From the NCBI GenBank assembly GCA_963681505.1, contig OY811977.1, positions 1,381,171 to 1,445,170 of the forward strand: DNA of 64,000 nt, read 5' to 3'. Of the stretch, positions 58,295-64,000 are shown in pieces (within the stretch, counting starts at the first letter, position 1; the number at the start of each line of letters is the position of its first letter). Source of the stretch: Eunapius fragilis. Its lineage: Eukaryota; Porifera; Demospongiae; Spongillida; Spongillidae. The notes beneath the pieces are model-generated. The model was not told the origin of the DNA. It did not search any database and saw only the letters and a program-made list of their open reading frames with translations. The position numbers and the translations under genes were made by a program.

Positions 58295-58565
58295 TTACAT
58301 GTATGACTGAACTGAGAACTTTGATCGCGTGCTGGTGAACCCGCATGCGTGCATGCAGTATCCCTATAGTGTTGCATACATGTATTATATATAATATTAT
58401 GAAAATATATCCAAATGCTTGGACGACAGCTGATGCATGGCACTTATGCATTGCAAACAGACAAAGAAATATAGATGCCCAGCAGCACACTGCTCAACTG
58501 ACAATACACAATACTCCACCATGCATGGACAAATGATTTATTATAGATCAAAGAAAGGAATATAT

Positions 58566-58855
58566 ACAAGCTAGTAATTAAAAAAATCTCTATACGAGAA
58601 GGTTGGTGGTATATAGGAATCAAAGGTGATGGTGGTGTAAAAAGCCAAGGGAACAAGGCTTCTGATTGAAAAGGAAAAATGAAATAGACCTATATTAGCA
58701 ACTTGTTGTCATATTTAAATGAGCTTGCTAATATAAGTCTATTTCATTTTTCCTTTTCAATCAGAAGCCTTGTTCCCTTGCTTTTTACACCACCATCACC
58801 TTTGATTCCTATATACCACCAACCTTCTCGTATAGAGAATGTTTTTATTACTTGT
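58566..58855. mobile_element. Foldback MITE downstream of gene E
   Basis: Palindrome with arms containing GGTGGTGTAAAAAGCCAAGG and CCTTGCTTTTTACACCACCA, and ends ACAAG...CTTGT. It is a diverged member of the family at 40664, 48267 and 59899. Confidence 0.85.
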
Positions 58856-59053
58856 TTCCTAAATATTTCTGGTGGATTTGGTATTGTATTTAGTTCTTGA
58901 AACATAGACCCAGGTAGCAAAAACGTCAACTTGTGCGATCATGACAGATTTATTTTTGAATCTGTTGAGGTGTACCATTATACTAATCCCCAGCCTACCT
59001 CCATTGAGGACCAAAAGGTGATAGGGTTAAAAGCACTGGCAAAAGCAAAGCCA

Positions 59054-60191
59054 TATCGAGAGTTACGTTAGTAACTCTCATATAGGATTTGACCCCGATT
59101 ATGAAGTCATTAAAAAACGCGACCCGCTTCTAACAAGACTCCCGACGAGCGGATGGCTTACCTTGTTATCGTCGTCGTACAAGAAGGCAACAACAAGCAG
59201 TTTCGTGTTTGTTTGATGTCACAAAACCGCGTGGTTGTAGAGAACAAAACAATTTTCGAAACTCGTACCCAGTCCCACGTATTTCTCGTTCTTCTTCTTG
59301 TTCTTGTTCTTGTTCTTGTTCTTGTTCTTGACCACGCATAACTCGGGATAGGAACACTTTTAAGAAATGAAAATTACACCAATGGCTTCAGAATTCGTTG
59401 GCATTCTCGCTTCTGTGGTCAAAACGTCTCGAGGCTACATGACATATATCGGTGGTTGTGTTAGAAAATCACGTATAGTTAAGCTTACTGCACTGACAAG
59501 ACTCGGGTAGGTCCTACTTCGCTCTGTATACGAAGTACTAGCAGTATACATCATGTGTATGGTCTGGGCACTACACGTAGTGGTAATTAACTGTGGAGGT
59601 TACAATAACGTGCACGTGCGTACTATAATCATTCTTGTTATTCGATCATTGTAAGTTTGACGCTCTTTGTAACTTAGTGAAGTAGTTTTTTTTTTTTTTC
59701 AAAATGCCTTCACGTGCAAGGTACAGATCCTGAAAAAAGACAGCGATATTGCCATAGTCCTGAACGTCATCTCGCTCGGCGAAAAGAGTTAAGGTCACTC
59801 AAAGGTATGTCGTACCTTTACAACCTCCCTCTCATATCACGATGGATTACTTAACATGCTATACGGCTCATAATCGGGTATGAATAAAAATCAATGAAAC
59901 AAGTAAATAAAAAACATTCTCTATGAGAAAGTTGGTGGCATATAGGATTTGAAGGCAATGGTGGTGTAAAAAGGAAGGAAACAAGGGTCTAATAATAAGG
60001 GAAAATGGAATAGTCCTATATTTAGCACATTTCTATATGTAGGATATAGTATGCTGTTCGTGTGCTTAATATAGGACTATTCCATTTTCCCTTATTATTA
60101 GACCCTTGTTTCCTTCCTTTTTACACCACCATTGCCTTCAAATCCTATATGCCACCAACTTTCTCATAGAGAATGTTTTTTATTTACTTGT
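59054..60191 (+). mobile_element. DPEK-repeat element, copy 2, including its terminal foldback segment
   Basis: Near-identical to 47073-48557 from TATCGAGAGTTACGTTAGTA onward, with an internal deletion relative to copy 1 near 59712. The remaining coding-like part reads DPEKRQRYCHSPERHLARRK. The palindrome 59899-60191 forms its end. It cannot encode a complete protein. Confidence 0.65.
59899..60191. mobile_element. Foldback MITE, copy at the end of DPEK element 2
   Basis: Arms are near-perfect reverse complements with ends ACAAGTAAATAA and TTATTTACTTGT; only a few differences from 48267-48557. Confidence 0.85.
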
Positions 60192-60359
60192 TTCATTGAT
60201 TTTTATTCAAAAAAAAAAAAACTTTACTAGCCAGGTTTCATGACAATCAATTTGACCACTTGTACCCTCATCTCATCTCCAGCCAACCGTGCCCATCTGT
60301 TATTGACTTATTCTTAGCTTGATCTTAAAACGGTGACTTCGAATGTACACATCCTCACA

Positions 60360-60790
60360 GGTACATTGCCCTCACTGCCCTGACCACCAGCTGGCCATGG
60401 ATCCTCTGGGGCATCATGCCGTGAGGGTGGTGATGTTGTTGTGTGCCACAATGCCCTGAGGGATGTTTTTGCCTAATTCTGTCATAGGGCTCGGCTGGGT
60501 GGGCAACTTGAAGTAGGTCACGGGTCTGAGGTGATGGTACAAATAGCTGGCCAGCGGACATCCTGGTTGACTTGCAAGCCAGCTGCTTTTGATTTAACTG
60601 TAGTCTCTAAGCTTAACTCCGAGACATTGAACAAAGTAGGAGCTACAGGTGCATCAGCAGCTGGTAATGCCGAAGCTCGCAAACATACGGCCAACAATCA
60701 GAAGTGCAGAGAGCTAGGTTGGATCTACATCCCCTTGGCAATAGAGACCTATGGTTGTTGGGGTGTCATTTCACATGAAACAGGACCACC
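60360..60790 (+). pseudogene. Decayed LINE C-terminal fragment
   Basis: Across frameshifts it reads AMDPLGHHAV, CHNALRDVFA-like, then KPAAFDLTVVSKLNSETLNK, AEARKHTANNQKCRELGWIY and IPLAIETYGCWG. It is the same segment as in 36170-36440 and 45590-46860. Confidence 0.6.
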
Positions 60791-61273
60791 CTCAAACCAT
60801 CACCATCTCATATCCTTACACAACTTTCCATATATATTTTCCCTTCAACTACACTCAATTGCTGCATATTTGTATACCCCAAGTCAGTTTAGTTTATAAA
60901 ATGCAACCATTTGAATAATTTAGCACTTCAAATGGAGATTTCTATAGGGTCTCTACCAGATTTTGTACAGTAACTTGCTCTGTAACTTGCTCTGTATCAT
61001 AGATGCTAGCACATGCAACAAAAAGCAATGCAGATTTTGCATATAATAATGTTAATATATATATATGTATCGACAATTATAGCAGCAAAAATAACATACT
61101 CCCAATTACACTAATTTTTTAATGAGTTGCTCATCATATCGCTAGATCGCTTTGCTTTATATTTTATTGGGATTCATATGCATTGGGCTGGGAGGTCTGC
61201 TTTAGGTATGTGGGTCCTAGTTAGCCACTCATGGTGGAGTGTATGTTGCGTTGACCTTGCATTTTGTGTATAT

Positions 61274-61379
61274 TCAAAGATGCTGTTGAAATGTGTACCT
61301 TGGCGTGGTTTGAACCACTGACCAAGCACTGTGATTACACCGATGTAACCACTGTGCCAATCTGACCACCCCCTACCCC
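61274..61379 (-). mobile_element. tRNA-derived SINE head (minus strand)
   Basis: The minus strand reads TTGGCACAGTGGTTAC, which matches a Pol III A box (TRGCNNAGYNGG). About 40 bases on it reads GTGGTTCAAACCACG, which matches a B box (GGTTCRANNCC). Start GGTGGTCAGA and an AT-rich downstream region fit a tRNA-derived SINE. It does not fold as an intact tRNA that I could confirm. Confidence 0.5.
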
Positions 61380-61560
61380 CTCCCATTTAGGGAAAGAGCC
61401 ATGCTTTATGGGACATCACATGCCATAAAAAGGGGTGCAAAATTGGAAGTAATTAAACGGACAGTTGATATAACACACACAATTTAAAATTAAAATAGGA
61501 GGGTCAGTATAATAATACAATAGAAACTGAACAACTAATAATGTTGCTGGCGATGTGCAA

Positions 61561-62370
61561 GTTTAGGGCATGATCATGGCATTTGCCCCCACGGCCCCCG
61601 TGCTTCCTACCCCACTGACACCAGCCTAATACATGCAACACACAGTCCAGTTACATGCATGAAAAACACATTAGTGACATGGAGGCCTTTGGACATGACC
61701 ATGTAGAGGAGGCCATGGGATATGAGCATACAGTGGAGGGCATGAGTCTGACAAGACATACTACCATTTTGTGCTGATACAATTATGACCACTAAAGAAA
61801 TAGAAGGTAATGGAATATTTGCACATGTACTAGGACCAAACATAAAGAGAATGAATCTGAATATAAATAGTTGAGAAAGAGGTTGTATATTAGGCCAATG
61901 AAAGCACTGTAACCGAAAGACATAGAAAAAAAAGTTCAAATTGACAAAGCATATGAGTGAATCCATGTAGCACATAACATAACAATTTACAGGGTTTACA
62001 GCAAGGGGAAAAGAGTAGTGTCTTATGGTGGAAAGAGTGTGAATAGTCATGACATGAGACATGTGTATGTTCATGGGTGTGGTTCATGGGTGTGTGTGTG
62101 CCAGCCATGCAGATGAAATGAAAAACGGTGGGCATTAAAAATATATGTGCCAGCAGAACGCAAATCCCGACAATAAGGAAGGGTTACATGTGTTCCAGCC
62201 TAGCTGCGCTGCATGTGTCTTTAATTCGACCACGCCTCTCCCATAGCCTAGCTGATACACCATGCACTATATCTCATGGCTCTGACGTACTGTTATAGGT
62301 TGTGAGCCTATAAATGGCCACGCAATGAGTGGCACCCAAAGAGTATGACCGAATCAACAGGGACACGATT
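61561..62370. repeat. Direct duplication, copy 1
   Basis: Sequence from about TTTGCCCCCACGGCCCCCGT to GAATCAACAGGGACAC recurs at 63441-64000. The last about 210 bases (from CGCAAATCCCGACAATAAGG) are almost identical in both. Copy 2 has lost several short segments. Confidence 0.85.
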
Positions 62371-62439
62371 TCTACATGATGTTATGCGCGCGTATCGGTA
62401 CTGGTAGTACGTACCGTACAATCCTTGTCAGACATTACA

Positions 62440-62515
62440 AAAATATATTGCACATCCTCCAAGAAAGAAAGGTTCCAATGCTACACACACAAACACTCAA
62501 ACTCACTCACACACA

Positions 62516-62566
<51 letters not shown>

Positions 62567-62945
62567 GGAAATTCCAATGGTTCTGGTGAGGATGACTGTC
62601 ATGTTTGCTACACATATGACCAAATGCAAAAGCCTATGGAACTCACAGGTCTGTAACATGTTTGGAAGCGGCACTGCCCCAGATCCAAAAAAAAATTCAT
62701 AAAATATGACACCAACTGCTCTGATCCTCGGGTGGGTATGTGACCATATGTCTCATTAATGGCAGAGTCCTAAACACAAAGGTATTAGCCTATCTATTTG
62801 CCACCATCTGATGTAAATCAACATTCAATGGGTGACTTCCATGGGTGGCTTTGCATCTGGTCATAGCAAACTGACAGTCATACCCACCAGAACCACTAAT
62901 TCTAAGTAGCTGTGGTTTGTGTGTGTGTGTACGTGTATGTGTGTG

Positions 62946-63008
<63 letters not shown>

Positions 63009-63070
63009 ATAGCATTATACATGGGCCTTTTCTGGGAATCTGTGCTATTTATCTTTTGTGATATTACCAC
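62440..63070. mobile_element. Foldback element with (CA)n and (GT)n in opposite arms
   Basis: CA repeat at 62510-62562 and GT repeat at 62918-63004 are mirrored. The inner arms 62577-62650 and 62830-62903 are imperfect reverse complements (GGTTCTGGTGAGGATGACTG versus CAGTCATACCCACCAGAACC). The outer arms also match loosely. The whole behaves as one large imperfect palindrome between the two duplicated blocks. Confidence 0.55.
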
Positions 63071-63440
63071 TCTGTAAACCTACTTTTGTATATAAGCCCG
63101 GCAGGAATATTTATCCCTGCTTTATCCCTAAAGATAAAGATCAGGGCCCTGGAAATTTTATATAACAAAGGAAGGTAATAAATAGTACGTCCTATGTCTT
63201 TTTAAACCTCTCGATGGTACACACTCATATCTTCAGCGTTTATAGTGATTTGTGTCTGTATTAGTGTGTGAGTGTGTAAATGGATGCATGTAATGGAATA
63301 TGGGACATGAGGCATGGTACGTCATGATGTGGCAGGTACGGTGAGACAGGAACAAATAGTCCAGTACATACAACACATTAACCCAGTACATACAACCAAT
63401 GGGGGGAGGGGTTGGGAGGGGGGCCTTCCTCTGAAAAAAT

Positions 63441-64000
63441 TGTTGGGGCCTTTGCCCCCATGGCTCCCATGCTCCTATACCACGGTGTATAAAACACACA
63501 ATCCAGTTACACACGTACATCAGTCAGAATATAAATAGTTGGATAGTAAGCCAGTGAAGCACTGTAACCAAAAAAAGTTCAACTAGACAAAGCTTATGAG
63601 TGAATCCATGTAGCACATAGCAATTTACAGGGTGTACAGCAAGGGGAAAGAATAGTGGAAAGAGTGTGTATAAGTGTGACGTGAGACGTGTGTATGTGTT
63701 GGTTCATGGGTGTGTGTGTGTGCCAGCCATGCAGATGAAATGAAAAACGGTGGGCGTTTAAAATATATGTGCCAGCAGAACGCAAATCCCGACAATAAGG
63801 AAGGGTTACATGCGTTCCAGCCTAGCTGCGCTGCATGTGTCTTTAAATCGACCACGCCTCTCCCATAGCCTAGCTGATACACCGTGCACTATATCTCATG
63901 GCTCTGACGTACTGTTATAGGTTGTGAGCCTATAAATGGCCACGCAATGAGTGGCACCCAAAGAGTATGACCGAATCGACAGGGACACATATTGTTGTGC
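63441..64000. repeat. Direct duplication, copy 2 (runs off window end)
   Basis: Matches 61561-62370 in the same orientation. The shared end GACCGAATC.ACAGGGACAC reaches about 63988, close to the window edge, so the true end cannot be seen. Confidence 0.8.

Overview
This is animal nuclear DNA: GT-AG introns, long intergenic spaces, heavy (CA)n/(TG)n microsatellites, foldback MITEs and decayed non-LTR retrotransposons. Ortholog-grade matches to REXO4, TRANK1, CWF19L1 and POMK place it in Metazoa. The small introns, the DPEK-repeat transposon remnants and the family of cysteine-rich secreted proteins make me favour a sponge or another early-branching marine invertebrate. That placement is inference, not proof.

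Layout. Positions 1-1144 hold the 3' end of a REXO4-like exonuclease gene (+). Positions 3189-18414 hold a nearly complete TRANK1-like gene (+, 7 exons, about 2846 aa, all SF1 helicase motifs intact). An intronless NNMT/PNMT-family methyltransferase (-) lies inside its first intron. Positions 19335-31907 hold a complete CWF19L1-like gene (-, 15 exons whose phases all agree, 563 aa). Its introns carry a 62-bp minisatellite split by a hAT-like element, two facing inverted 36-bp arrays, and several MITEs. A partial copy of its own exons lies just past its stop. It is head-to-head with an intronless POMK-like gene (32034-33161, +), 126 bp apart.

Positions 33.8-58.3 kb hold a cluster of five genes (called A to E here) for secreted proteins built from C-x10-C-x-C-x-C modules, the Balbiani-ring/VEGF-C 'silk' spacing. 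A, B, C and E (+) share one architecture: a signal-peptide exon, a phase-0 intron, and one exon with the Cys modules, a basic linker and a terminal CPxGQ...CxC module. D (-) is a single-exon 1136-aa protein with eight homogenised 104-aa super-repeats. This cluster is the best candidate for an undescribed system in the window. The spaces between its members are filled by foldback MITEs, DPEK-repeat elements and reverse-transcriptase fragments. Positions 58.3-64 kb contain only repeats: transposon copies, a LINE fragment, a tRNA-derived SINE, a foldback element with CA/GT arms, and a roughly 0.6-0.8 kb direct duplication that runs off the window end.
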